From: Diphasiastrum complanatum
Lineage: Eukaryota; Streptophyta; Lycopodiopsida; Lycopodiales; Lycopodiaceae
Assembly (NCBI GenBank): GCA_029204225.1
Contig: CM055104.1
Location: 40,289,846 to 40,353,845, forward strand
Reading direction: 5' to 3'
Length of the DNA stretch: 64,000 nt
The notes under the pieces were generated by a model. The model was not told the DNA's origin. It did not search any database and saw nothing but the letters and a program-made list of their open reading frames with translations. The position numbers were made by a program, and so were the translations under genes. Below are positions 1 through 13,456 of this stretch, piece after piece. Numbering within the stretch: position 1 is the stretch's first letter; the number at the start of each line of letters is the position of its first letter.

Positions 1-869
<869 letters not shown>

Positions 870-1170
870 TTGTAGTCCATCGCTGGACAGTTAGCCATTA
901 ACCCTTATAAATTCTCAAAGGATACGAGAAAGAAGCTCCTCCTATCCATCGCTGGACATCATGGTAAATACAAAGTATGATGGTGAATAAACTTGCCTCC
1001 AAATAGGGACATATAGACCATCGCTGGTCAGGATCATACACTATGCATTTACAACAATTTGCATTGAGAAAGGAGGCCGACTGTCCATTGCTGGATAGCG
1101 GCTAGCTTCATGAAAAAGGAGTAAGCAATAGGCAAGAAAATAGAGTGTCCCTCCATCGCTGGCCAAGTAA
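870..1170. repeat. Five-copy spaced motif array, CCATCGCTGG core
   Basis: A 12-base motif close to CCATCGCTGGAC begins at about 877, 946, 1018, 1085 and 1153, spacings 69, 72, 67 and 68. The sequence between copies is not obviously similar. Copies 1 and 3 are short inverted repeats (GTCCA-TCGC-TGGAC; GACCA-TCGC-TGGTC), the change in copy 3 being compensatory. Copy 4 could pair with a G-T wobble; copies 2 and 5 pair imperfectly. The function is unknown. Confidence 0.6.
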
Positions 1171-1200
1171 GCAAGATTGAGTAGTTATGTATTGGGATAG

Positions 1201-1919
1201 GTGGTCAGTATGCCATCCTTATCGATTGAACTCACAAATGTGAAAAATTGCCTACATTGGCAAATCTAGCCATGTAGAATATTGTACATTTTGTCAATAT
1301 TGTTTGTTGGTTACTTGAATGGCCAAAGTGCCACTTGTACATACACACCTAAAGTAGGTTACCACGAGTCAAGAGGAGTGGCTGTGTCTATTTGGTAGTG
1401 ATCCCTACTTTGTAGGATCTAGACCATGATTTATGATGAGATTTGTACCTACCATGCACCTACCAAGCATGACTCTTGGATCTAGGCTAGGGTTTTCACA
1501 TTAGGGCAAAAAAGTGGAGTCTACTTCCTTATTACATGCTGGATTCTCACCTAACTTTGCAAAGGAACTGTGTTTTACTATGTATTCCCATTCTCCATAG
1601 TGAGAAGATAGAAACTTTTTGGAGCCTCAAGGAGAAACTCGAGTTTCCTCTCATTGTATGGTGATTACTCTTGATTTCCAATGAAACCCAGCTTTGGCAC
1701 TTTGTAAACACTGTCTACAGGCCGTACTACAGCCTTATTTCCACACGTGTGGAGTTGGATTATACTATTTGATCAATGCTTTGATTGTCTCTACTTGTTT
1801 CCTATCAAGCTGCTAAACTAGATCTTGTTTTCTGATGACTAGTTTCTGATAGATTGTTTAACAAGCATACAATCACCTTGTGGATCATTCAAAGATCCAT
1901 TTATGGTCCTTAGTACTGT
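1201..1919. other. Probable LTR/leader remnant of copia A
   Basis: Non-coding sequence leading directly into gag at 1920. It carries the perfect palindrome CCACACGTGTGG at 1741-1752, a motif class that recurs in LTR and leader regions of the other copia elements here. No primer-binding site is present, so a deletion probably fused LTR sequence to gag. The left boundary could not be fixed. Confidence 0.4.
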
Positions 1920-3254
1920 TGGAAAGTGAGGATGGAGTCACTAATGGTGCTCCAGGATCTTTATGAGTTTATAATAGATGATGAAGATGAACCTCTAGGT
2001 GCACAGGAATTAGTGAGATACAAGAAGAGGTCTAGGCTTGCACTTCACTGTATTAAGATGAATGTAAGCAATGATCTTTTAAGGGAAGTATCATCATGTA
2101 AGAGTGCTGAAGAGGCTTGGGAATCTTTAAAATCTATCTATGAGTCTAGTAACACTTCGAGGGTTCTCATGCTTAGGAATCAGATTCTACAAAGCATGAA
2201 GAGGAGTGATGAGAGTGCACAAGATTATGTGCTAAGAATCAAGTCTCTCAATAGGGAGTTAGCTTCCATTGGAGAGAAGATTTGAAGATAGTGAGCTTGT
2301 TCAGATTGTCCTCAATGGTCTAGGGAGTGGCTTTACAAATTTGGTCCAAAGGTTTGCAATCCAAGACACTTTGCCTACTATAGAAAAGCTACACAGTGTA
2401 TTAGTAGCTGAAGAGTGTAGGATGTTGCATACCAATGCAAGAATGAATGCTATTTCTCTACAGGATGGTGATGAGAAAGCTAATTTCTCATTCAAAAGCA
2501 AGAAAAAGACCAATGGCAAGAAGAAGCACTTCAAGGAGACCAAGGAGGAGGATGAGGCTTCAAGCTCAAAGGGCAAGATCAAAGACAAGTCCAAGTACAA
2601 ATGTTTTCTATGTGGAAAGAAAGGACATTTTGCATCAGAATGTCTCAAGAAGAAGAAGGTACAAGAGAGCAAACAAAGCAAAATTGCACATCAAGAGGAG
2701 GAGGAGGATGAAGAGTCATCCTTGATGGTTTCCAACAAACCACCATCGTCCAAGAGCAACACCAATGATTCTTGGTGGATTGATAGTGGGGCAAATTCCC
2801 ACATGACATATCAAAAGGACATATTCTCCACCTTACTTTCTTACAATGACTTACATAGATCAATCTATACTGCAAGTAGTCAAGAATGTAAGATAAGTGG
2901 AATAGGAACAATTCCCTTGTATGTGGGATCATCCAAAAGGATGAATCTTGATAATGTTCTTTATGTTTTTAAGTTAACCAAAAATTTGCTTAGTGTTGGC
3001 CAGTTAATGGATAATGGCCTAGATGTACAATTTAAGCATGGAGTTTGTTCCATCCTTAGAAATGATGAATGTATAGCCAAAGGCTTTAAGCAAGGTAGAT
3101 TGTTTAAGCTTGATGCTAATATTGCAGTGGAGAGTGTTAACTTGGCAAAGGTGGAGTTATCAAAGGTGAAACTGTGGCACAAAAGGTTGGGCCACCCCAA
3201 CTACAAAGCCATGGAATCTATGGTTGCAAAGGAGCTTGCAGTTGGACCCTATTA
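1920..3254 (+). pseudogene. Copia A: broken gag, protease, pre-integrase
   Basis: A Ty1/copia polyprotein fragment. Gag (UBN2-type) runs from 1920 with its first twenty or so codons missing. A frameshift near 2270-2285 moves it to another frame, which continues to 3254. That frame has a CCHC zinc knuckle (CFLCGKKGHFASEC) near 2608, the aspartic protease motif WWIDSGANSHMT near 2776, and the GAG-pre-integrase motif LWHKRLGHPN near 3172. It stops just past that motif, so integrase, RT and RNase H are absent. It is closely related in wording to copia D. It is not functional. Confidence 0.9.
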
Positions 3255-3255
3255 G

Positions 3256-3465
3256 CGTTACTTTAGACTCTTGGTGAGATACAACTAGAAAGCATGGATA
3301 TGCTCAGGAGTATGGACAATAGTGCGTGACATACCTTACTCTGTAAGGGTCACTTGGGTTAGTATAGCATGGATTTGCTCTGATACCAGCACACGTGTTC
3401 ACACCAGTCTTTTGGCTAAGAAAAATTCAAAACAGTTTAAACTTTTCATACTCGTCTTTGATTAA
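3256..3465. other. Flank of copia A
   Basis: Non-coding. Contains ACACGTGT at 3392 and no recognised gene. Confidence 0.4.
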
Positions 3466-4775
<1,310 letters not shown>

Positions 4776-5424
4776 TGTGAAAGATTCAACTAGTTTCATC
4801 ACATTTTGCAATATTTCCATATTTGGCATATTGAGGCCAAAACTTGTTTTAGACTTAGAGGTTGACTTTTCAAAGTTCATTAGTCTAAATTTCATTTGAA
4901 TAAACACTTTTTGAAAGTGTCAGAAAGTTAGAATGCGAGTTTGAGTAGATTCAACTTGAATAGTTGGGTACATTGAATCTAGACCCAACATTAGTAGGGT
5001 TAGCATTTGGGTGGGAAAGCCAAGTGGCCAAATAGGGTTTGTCCCTGCTATAAAAGGATGTAACTCTTGGAGAGAGCAATCTTCTCTCTTCTCTATCTCA
5101 TTTTGTGCTTATACATGGTTCTCTTGGGTTCTACTATCCATTGGTGCACTATCTTGGTGATTGCTTGCAATTCTATGTGTAAAATGATCTATATTTGTTA
5201 TTTTTGGATCCACACGTGTGAAATACATTAGCTTGCTGGTTTGGTATGGACAACAATAGCACATAATCATTTCATTCAAGTTTGATCAAGTTCTATTGGT
5301 GTTTGCATCTCAATTTGTGTGTAGATGCTGATTTTTCTACATTGGTGAGATTGGTAGTGTATTTCTCTTTCTAACCAAAGATCATTCAAGTAGATTGGAT
5401 CTTAAGGATCTACAATCTTTCACA
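4776..5424 (+). repeat. 5' LTR of copia B
   Basis: Begins TGTGAAAGATT and ends AATCTTTCACA. A TATA box (TATAAAA) lies at 5049-5055, followed by a CT-rich initiator zone. CACACGTGTG at 5211-5220 is a G-box-like palindrome; the 3' LTR has CACACATGTG at that place. Confidence 0.95.
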
Positions 5425-5436
5425 TGGTATCAGAGC
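5425..5436 (+). promoter_or_regulatory. Primer-binding site of copia B
   Basis: TGGTATCAGAGC directly abuts the LTR and matches the complement of the 3' end of plant initiator tRNA-Met, the usual copia primer. Confidence 0.93.
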
Positions 5437-6023
5437 TTGTTTTTCAGGTTATGAAGGAGGAAATCAGATCTATCAATGATTTGGTGAAGATATCAAGTCT
5501 AGAGCATGCTAGAGAGGATTCTACACCAAAATCGGATTTTTTCTTTTGTAGATTGGATCTTTTGTAGATCAAAACACTAAATAGGTCAATATACTTGTTC
5601 AATTCCGATTTTTTAATTCACATACTGGATTTGGCCGATTTTTGGATCATTGGATCAACCTAAGTGGTGGCTTATAGATTGCATATCAAATTTTCAGCAT
5701 TTGCATGTAGATTTGGAATAGTCAATTTTTTGTGATTTTATCAAAACCCTAATTTTGATTGGATCTCTAGATAGTGAGGTTGCTGGACTTAATTTGAGTG
5801 TGTTTCAATTTTAGGAAGTGGCAAAAGTCATTAGATTGAGGATAGATCATAGGTTGATCAAGATTCCATGATTCTATGTGTTGATTTGCTTGGATAAGTG
5901 CTAGAAGAGAATTTGTGAGATAGTTTCAAATCTTGGTGATTTCTTTTGAAAGCATTTGTTGTTGTTCAAAGGAGTGCTTTGTGCATTGAAGCAGGTTGAA
6001 AGAGAAGATCTAGTCATTGCTAC
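5437..6023 (+). other. Untranslated leader of copia B
   Basis: AT-rich leader between the PBS and the gag start at 6024. No coding frame is recognised. Confidence 0.7.
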
Positions 6024-7705
6024 ATGGCAACTGACAAAATTTTCAGAATTCACACATGTGGGGAATGACCACAAGTATGATGGATCTAATTAAGCTTTGT
6101 GATTAGCACAATAACCTAATTCTAGATTGATTAGAAAATCTAGTTCAGAAGAAATGGCTTAACCACAATCCAGCATGCTAAGCAACTGAATATGATAGCA
6201 ATGAATCAATAATGAACAAAAGTACAAGATATCAGTGTATAAGCATTAGCTTCAACACGAGTTAGAGAGAGAAAGATAGAGAGATAACAAGCAAAATAGT
6301 TTAGATCCAAAATGGCATGAGGTAGCTACAAAACTTTGGTTCTTCGTCATTGATTGTGAGGAGAGCTACACATATTTATGGAGTTTGAGGTAGCTCGAGG
6401 TAGAACTACATCCATTAATTCCAAAATGACATCTAGAGTCTATGTGACATTTGTCACTTGCCATGCATGAAATTCTACCAACTTTTTACAAGTGTGCTAG
6501 TTCTAACTAACAAAGTACAAATCATCATGCATGTGTCCATTACACTTTGTGCATGCCTTGCATGTCACTATGGATCACTTACAATCAATGCATGTGAATT
6601 GCCACAAGTTTCTACAAGCATGACTTTGCTAATTCTATGTCTACATACTATATGCAAGTTGTATTCTTCAATCTAGACATTACATAACCATGTAGCTCGA
6701 GTTCTATGTAGGCCAAACTTGGCATTTTGCATTTATGAGCTACATACTTGCATGGTACAACATTTGTAGCAAGCCAAGAAATCAATATGGATTGTTTTTT
6801 CAATTTTAACAACAACCTCAATTGGAGTCATGTTGGAAACCAATGATAGGCTTACCTCAAGTAGCTATTCATTGTGGAAAGTGAGGATGGAGTCACTTCT
6901 TGAGATGAATGATGTTTTGGATATTGTTGTAGGTTTGCAGGAGAGACCACCAACACAACAAGTTCAATTGAGGTATGACAAGAGGGCCAAGAAGGCTCTA
7001 CACATGATAAAGATGAATGTTACCAATGAACTTCCCAAGGAAGTTGGTAAGTGCACATCATCTTTGGAAGCTTGGAATTCATTGAAGAAGCTTTATGAAT
7101 CCATGTCTACTTCTAGAGTGTTGACTCTAAGAAGGCAAATCTTTTCTTGTTTACAAAAGAATGAAGAAAGTCCAAGTACTTTCGTTTTGAGAATGAAAGC
7201 ATTGAATGATGAGTTAGCTTGCATAGATGAAAACATTAAGGAAGGAGAGCTTATTCAAGTGATTCTTAATGGCTTGTTGGATGCTCATGCTAACATTGTT
7301 CAAAGTATTGCTATTCAAAAGACTTTGCCAAGTTTGATGGATCTTCAAGAGATCTTGATCAATGAGGAATATAGGCTTCAAGCAAGAGGTGGATCTACAT
7401 CGACACTTCAAGAGGATGCTATGTTCACAAAGGGCAAAATCAAGGGCAAAACCAAAATTAAGTGGTCTAAAGGGCAAGATCAAGTGGATGCTTGTTCAAG
7501 TGGCAAAAAGAAGGATAGATCAAAGCTCAAGTGCTTCTATTGTGGCATCAAAGGACACTTTGCAAGTGAGTGCTACAAGAAGAAGAGAGATCAAGGAGAC
7601 AAGCAAGGTAATCTTACTCTTAATGAGGATGGTTTGGATGTTCAAGATGCAAATGATGATGCTTTTGTGATGTCTTCATGTATGCTTGCTATGATGGAGA
7701 TCTAG
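6024..7705 (+). pseudogene. Copia B gag, split by a solo LTR
   Basis: The natural start is ATG at 6024. Two codons and part of a third precede the inserted solo LTR (6032-6811). Gag resumes at 6817 in the frame expected if the insert and one duplication are removed, and is open to a TAG at 7703. It contains a UBN2-type capsid region and a CCHC zinc knuckle (CFYCGIKGHFASEC) near 7534. Gag would package element RNA. An internal ATG at 6830 could give a slightly shortened protein. The stop replaces the gag-protease junction of the single long copia frame. Confidence 0.9.
6032..6811 (-). mobile_element. Antisense solo LTR of the copia G family
   Basis: About 780 bp, the reverse complement of a diverged copy of the LTR at 44564-45347 (shared blocks include the plant-box-like CTCCATAAATATGTG segment and AAATGCCAA). 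It reads TGACAAAAT at the left and TTAACA at the right, giving TG...CA on the minus strand. Flanks are GCAAC (6027-6031) and ACAAC (6812-6816), a 5-bp target duplication with one mismatch. No internal domain accompanies it, so it is a solo LTR left by recombination. Confidence 0.88.
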
Positions 7706-8453
7706 ATCCTTGGTGGATTAATAGTGGAGCAAGTTCACACATGACCTTTCACAAAGAGTACTTCACTTCTTTCCAAGTTCCTTAAGTAATGTCAAGCATG
7801 TTTGTGAGTCTTGTGCTTTGTCTAACTCACATAGGCTACCTTATACTAGATCTATTTCTAGATCTACAAATATTCATGGATTTACTACAATTAGCAATAG
7901 TGGAGCTAAGATGTCTGTAACATTCATTGATGATTTTAGTAGATTTTGCTGGATCTATCTACTAAAGAGCAAGGATGAAGTGTATGATGTCTTTGTCAAG
8001 TTCAAGAATGCAAGGGAGAACCAATTTTCCACAAAGATCAAGTGCTTAAGAGGTGACAATGGTGGTGAGTACATATCTAACAAGTTCATGACTTTTTGTG
8101 ATGAGCATGAGATCAAGAGGGAGTATACAACATCAAGGACCCCACAACCAAATGGAGTGGCTGAAAGGAAGAATAGGACTTTATGTGAAAGTGATAAAAC
8201 TATGAGGTTAAGTGCTAATCTTGACAAACCATTTTGGGATCAAGCTTTGTTGTGTGCCAATTTCTTGTGGAATAGGTGGCCGAGTGCTATTTTGGATGGA
8301 AGGACACCTTTTGAGATGCTATTCAAAAGGAGGCCGAGTGTCAACTTTCTAAGAACCTTTGGATGCACATGCTATGTCAGCATTACTCTTGATGATAGGA
8401 CCAGGAGGATCCATCTTCAAGAAGAGGTATTTTTGTTGGATATAGTGAGGTGA
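7706..8453 (+). pseudogene. Copia B protease remnant and integrase core
   Basis: Immediately after the gag stop the protease motif reads WINSGASSHMT: the catalytic Asp is Asn (GAT to AAT). A deletion and frame change then remove the rest of protease and much of the pre-integrase domain, resuming near CESCALSNSH. The integrase core (7818-8453) keeps FIDDFSR, RGDNGGEY and PNGVAERKNR, holding the second Asp and the Glu. The first catalytic Asp position reads STNIHG, again Asn. The frame is lost at about 8450. Confidence 0.88.
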
Positions 8454-9973
8454 GTAAAGCCTATAAGGTTTACATTCCTTCTACTAACAAAGTGATTGTT
8501 GGTAGAGATGTTATTTTTGATGAGGGAAACATTTCAAAGGTGTCTTCAAGCATGATTGATGGTAGAGTGGATGGATCTAACATTCTTGATGTTGATGAGA
8601 AGGATCTTACTTTGGATGGTGGTGATGATGGACCTTCATTAAGTCAAAAGCCAAGGAGAACATCAAGAGAAAGACAAGTACCTTCAAGGCTCACATTTGA
8701 TCAAAAGGATAAGCAAGTAGTTTCTAGAAATTATGTTGCTTTCCTAACCTCTTTGGACAAGCCTACAAGTGTAGATCAAGCAAGGAAAGAAGAGGAGTGG
8801 ATCCAAGCAATGGTTCTTGAGTATGAAGCTCTTATGAAGAATGGAACATGGATTTTGGTGGAGTTGCCTAAGGACATGAAAGCTATTGGATGCAAATGGA
8901 TCTTCAAGGTGAAGGCAAACCAAGATGGATCTATCAACAAGTACAAGGCAAGGTTAGTGGCAAAAGGATATGCTCAACAACAAGGAATTGACTATGATGA
9001 GACCTTTGCACCCGTGGCAAAGATGGTAATCATTCGAGTCATCATTTCACTTGCTACACTATATGGATGGGATCTATGGCAAATGGACATTTCAAATGCA
9101 TTCTTGAATGATGATCTTGAGGAGGAAGTGTACATGGAGCAACCCGAGAGCTACATTTCATCAACAAAGCTAAATCATGTGTGTCTTCTACAAAAGAGTT
9201 TGTATGGCGTTAAGCAAACACCAAGGAGTTGGTATGCTAAGCTTAACACTGTTTTACTCTCTCAAGGCTTTATTATGAGTGAGTATGATCATTCACTTTA
9301 TTATAGGTATCTATCTAATCATTACTAGACCTGATCTAAGCTATTGTGTTGGAAGATTGAGTCAATTCATGCAAGATCCTAGTGAGGAGCATTGGAAGCT
9401 AGGAAAGCGAGTTTTGAGGTACATCATTGGAACTCAAGGTTTTGGCATATTGTATGAGGGATCATCACCTAATCTTTTTGGATTTTCAGATTCGGACTAT
9501 GCTGGAAATGTGATGGATAGGAAATCCATTAGTGCTTATTGTATTTTCATAGGTGATGGAGCTATATCATGGATGTCAAAGAAACAAGCCACTATCTCAT
9601 TATCATCTAGTGAGGCCGAGTACAAAGCTCTTACACATTGCACAAAGGAGATGGTATGGATCAAGAGGATGATCAAGGATCTTCACTTGCTGGATTTTTC
9701 AGAGAGCCCAATCATCTTTTGTGACAATCAATCAGCCCAAAGAATGGCATCCAATCCTATCTTTCATGCTAGGAGCAAGCATATTGAGATACAATATCAT
9801 TTTGTGAGGGAGCAAGTCATTGCAAAGGAGGTGGAGCTTCAACATGTGTCTTCAAGGGAATGTGTAGCTGATATTTTCACCAAAGCATTGGTAAAAGACT
9901 TGTTTTTGAAGCATAGGACTTCACTTGAAGTTTTATCAAAGTCTATGCTAAAACTAGTTGAAGAGGGAGTGTG
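8450..9973 (+). pseudogene. Copia B reverse transcriptase and RNase H
   Basis: RT occupies 8450-9328: GCKWIFKVK, KARLVAKGYAQ, and motif A as QMDISNAFLN. A deletion and frame change near 9310-9330 removes the YVDD catalytic motif and the connection domain. RNase H continues in another frame (9327-9973) with FSDSDYAG, SLSSSEAEY, FCDNQSA and HARSKHIE, so its acidic residues are present. Without YVDD the RT cannot be active. Confidence 0.9.
9959..9969 (+). promoter_or_regulatory. Polypurine tract of copia B
   Basis: The purine-rich run TGAAGAGGGAG immediately precedes the 3' LTR, where plus-strand DNA synthesis would be primed. Confidence 0.8.
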
Positions 9974-10617
9974 AAAGATTCAACTAGTTTCATCACATTT
10001 TGCAATATTTCTATATTTGGCATATTGAGGCCAAAACTTGTTTTAGACTTAGAGGTTGACTTTTCAAAGTTCATTAGTCTAAATTTCATTTGAATAGACA
10101 CTTTTTAAACTGTGGGAAAGTTAGAATGCGAGTTTGAGTAGATTCAATTTGAATAGTTGGGTACATTGAATCTAGACCCAAAATTAGTAGGGTTAGCATT
10201 TGGGTGGAAAAGCCAAGTGGCCAAATAGGGTTTGGACCTGATATAAAAGGATGTAACTCATGGAGAGAGCAATCTTCTCTCTTCTCTATCTCATTTCATG
10301 CTTATACATGGTTCTCTTGGGTTCTACTATCCATAGGTGCACTATCTTGGCGATTGCTTGCAATTCTATGTGTAGAATGATCTATATTTGCTATTTTTGG
10401 ACCCACACATGTGAAATACATTAACTTGTTGGTTTTGTACGAACAGCAACAGTACATAATCATTTCATTCAAGTTTGATCAAGTTCTATTGGTGTTTGCA
10501 TCTCAATTTGTGTGTAGATGCTGATGTTTCTACATTGGTGAGATTGGTAGTGTATTTCTCTTTCTAACCAAAGATCATTCAAGTAGATTGGATCTTAAGG
10601 ATCTGAAATCTTTCACA
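9970..10617 (+). repeat. 3' LTR of copia B
   Basis: Matches 4776-5424 with about 30 differences by eye, one of them a short length change near the left third. It is followed by the target duplication GTTTG. Confidence 0.95.
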
Positions 10618-11131
10618 GTTTGCATAAATTATAGCTACCAAAAGTGCGATGGACTTCCATCGCTGTCCACAGATTTTTATGATGATGAAAGCATTGATAA
10701 TAACTTTGCTTGTCTCTATGAATACACTTCGTAGTAGGTCACCCTTAGTGATTATGCTCATATCCCGACGTGATGAGGATTATTATAACACAAGATGTAT
10801 GTGCTCAGTTAGATGAATGATAAGCATGAAGGTTGCTGATGTCTAAAAACTAGCTTATATGTAAAGCACAAATGGTTATGATTGTTGATAACTATAGTGA
10901 TTTGAATGAAAGAGAAATGCGTACACCTTACTACTTTCTACATTCAAGTAAAAGTCGGTTCTGAAGTTTATTACTCCATTATCTCGTGACGCACGAATAC
11001 TGGCTGACAATTCAATTTTACTTACTTTTGAGTTAAACACTGCTGCAAGATAATGCCATAAAATAAAGATTACACTACCATTAATCAGTCACTTTCGGTG
11101 TTGAATCAATAGTACAAAAATAGGATTTTGC
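10618..11131. other. Host sequence after copia B
   Basis: No gene seen. At 10646-10663 GCGATGGA and TCCATCGC form a perfect 8-bp inverted repeat with a 2-base centre, joining both orientations of the motif found at 870-1170 and 4673-4745. Confidence 0.5.
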
Positions 11132-11380
11132 TTGAAACATTGGAAGATGGGTAGCCCACAAGAAATCACCTCACCCCGCATTCAGGAGTTCTATGATGCT
11201 ATATGGAAAGGTAGTATCACTCCATACTACTATCTTGGGAACGACACTTTCTACGTAAATGGTTTTTTGAAGTTATCAGCTGAAAAAATAATTACTTTTT
11301 ATACTGAAATTATTTATAATTATAGTTATTTAATCCTTGGAAAGTTGTTTTGGTTAATAGTAAAAGTGCAGCCTATATAA
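11132..11380 (+). other. Possible exon or decayed coding fragment
   Basis: An 82-codon open frame. Its first half (ITSPRIQEFYDAIWKG and after) has the composition of real protein, while the second half is AT-driven. The family is not recognised and no splice-site pair was confirmed. It may be a decayed exon or chance. Confidence 0.25.
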
Positions 11381-11599
11381 GTAAGCCGTGGATGTTTTCA
11401 GAGTTTGATTTTGACGAGCTTGAATAGCATGGATTTTCCTAGGCCTTCAAGTGTTCGGACTCCCCAATAAGTTACATGGGATGTTCGTGGGACTAGCATG
11501 GCACAGATCTGTCCTAGTACTCGACGCTGTGGTCAAAATCACGTCTTTGTACTTGTGCATGGATAAATAGCCTCTTACGTGTTTATACTATTTTGTGAG
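11381..11599. other. Unassigned sequence
   Basis: No feature recognised. Confidence 0.4.
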
Positions 11600-11995
11600 C
11601 TGAATACATTCTTTTTGATCTTGCACTGATCAGTATGGCATTTGCCCTAATACAGTTTTTTGATTCAAGGGCAGAATGTATTGCTAGTTATAAGATGCAT
11701 GATTGGGAAGACTGGACGAATGTTTTGTTATTGTATTCAAGCTGATAAAGTAGTGAATCTTGTTTCGGACATGGATAACAACTAATGTTCAGTTCTGACA
11801 CCTGCCCTCACTTAACTAACTCGTGTGGTTTGGTTTTGTGGAATGGTGGGAGGCAACAGTTGGGTGTCCTAAAACTTGCTTCACTTTTTGGTACTATGTA
11901 TTGTAAGACTTTATACAGCTATATTTTAACCTGTTATGCTATAAATTGAAGGGTTCAAAGGGTTTGGTCTTGACTTGTCAAGAGGGACTATGTGA
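11600..11995. repeat. Diverged dispersed repeat, copy 2
   Basis: Counterpart of 3466-3872 in the same orientation, with substitutions and small length changes throughout. It ends TTACTCTCTC, whereas copy 1 has over 100 bp of CT. Confidence 0.65.
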
Positions 11996-12114
11996 TGTTC
12001 TGTTACTCTCTCAAAGCATCTTTTAAAGATGCCAACCCGACTACCTTTTGGCCAAGGTAGTACCAAACCTTTACCTTTACTTGTATTTTATGGCTAATAA
12101 GGTGTGTTTTATGA

Positions 12115-12963
12115 TGTAGTCCACAAGCTGGTTTCACGATGCTATTTCTCTTGGTTATGGGGAGCCCCTTCCTCCTCCCAACCCTTTTGTTCAGACTATC
12201 ATTTGTTGCATGAAGAAAGTTGTTGATGTTACGAACTTATTACTTCTTATGATAAAGCTACTTGTGATGCTATTGGACCTAATGATAAGATCTTTTGTCT
12301 TGTTGACTTGATGACTACTGTGGATTGGATCTAAATATATATGGATTTCATAAAAAAGAAGGAAACATTAAGCATGGTTGAAAAAGTCTTTATGGATCTC
12401 TCTAACTATGTTGAACGTATTGTTGTTGAAGAAAAATTTTGCAATTTACATATACGAAAGATATTTGCCTGTTTGGAAAAAGAAAATGGTGACCTTTTCG
12501 TTGATACCCCTACCCCTACCTCACCTCATACTTTAATTTTTACTGAAGATCTTGATGATGATAGTTCATCTCAGCTGAAATCTTTCTCTCAAGAAATCTG
12601 CGAAGTAGACAACCAGTTTGCCTTTGAATTCTGCCAATCCAAAAGTTGCCAAGTACCTTTGGTACCTAGTCGTACAATTGAATTTAAATCTGCCAAGTCT
12701 GCGTATAAGCTTTGGAGAGCCTTTCTTTTGATAATGTTTTGGCACCCATTTCTGTTGAACTCTGGATTGCTCTTACACATCTTACTAAAGCTGAAGTTCA
12801 GTTCTGCAAGCTTGATTCTTTGCATAAGAAACCCTCCTTTGATACACCTATTGCATTTGATACTGTCATCAAGATAAGTAGATTTGAACCTACTAGATAT
12901 CCTTCTGAGCAAACCTGGGCAAGAATCAGAGGCCACTTTGAGACTGGCTTCAATATGATGAAC

Positions 12964-12990
<27 letters not shown>
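12115..12990 (+). pseudogene. Decayed protein-coding region of unknown family
   Basis: Three stretches in different frames have protein-like composition: about 12120-12230 (YGEPLPPPNP), 12341-12715 (acidic, with a PTPTSP linker) and 12712-12990 (ELWIALTHLTKAEVQF, then RYPSEQTWARIRGHFE). At least two frameshifts and a stop separate them. No family was recognised. It could be an ancient mobile or viral-derived gene or a host pseudogene; nothing seen decides between these. Confidence 0.4.
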
Positions 12991-13379
<389 letters not shown>

Positions 13380-13456
13380 CGCAATCCATTCGTATCTAGG
13401 GGTGTGCGGTGCTATTGTTCCCAAACGATTGCAGCAACATGAGGTATGATAGAGCT

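Larger units (their letters stand above)
4776..10617 (+). mobile_element. Ty1/copia element B, full length, defective
   Basis: Bounded by two LTRs of about 649 and 648 bp and by a perfect 5-bp target duplication, GTTTG (4771-4775 and 10618-10622). LTR termini are an 11-bp inverted pair, TGTGAAAGATT and AATCTTTCACA. Order is PBS, gag, protease, integrase, RT, RNase H, polypurine tract, as in Ty1/copia. The LTRs differ at roughly 30 sites by eye (about 5%), so the insertion is not recent. All enzyme domains are damaged and an antisense solo LTR splits gag, so it could move only with help from another element. Confidence 0.95.

Noticed and set aside
870-1170. CRISPR array (short repeats at regular spacing)
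   Set aside because: The repeats are only about 12 bp and variable, and the DNA is clearly a plant nuclear sequence with introns and LTR elements.
6458-6676. 72-residue open frame
   Set aside because: Lies inside the antisense solo LTR, and the equivalent LTR at 44.7 kb has no conserved protein.
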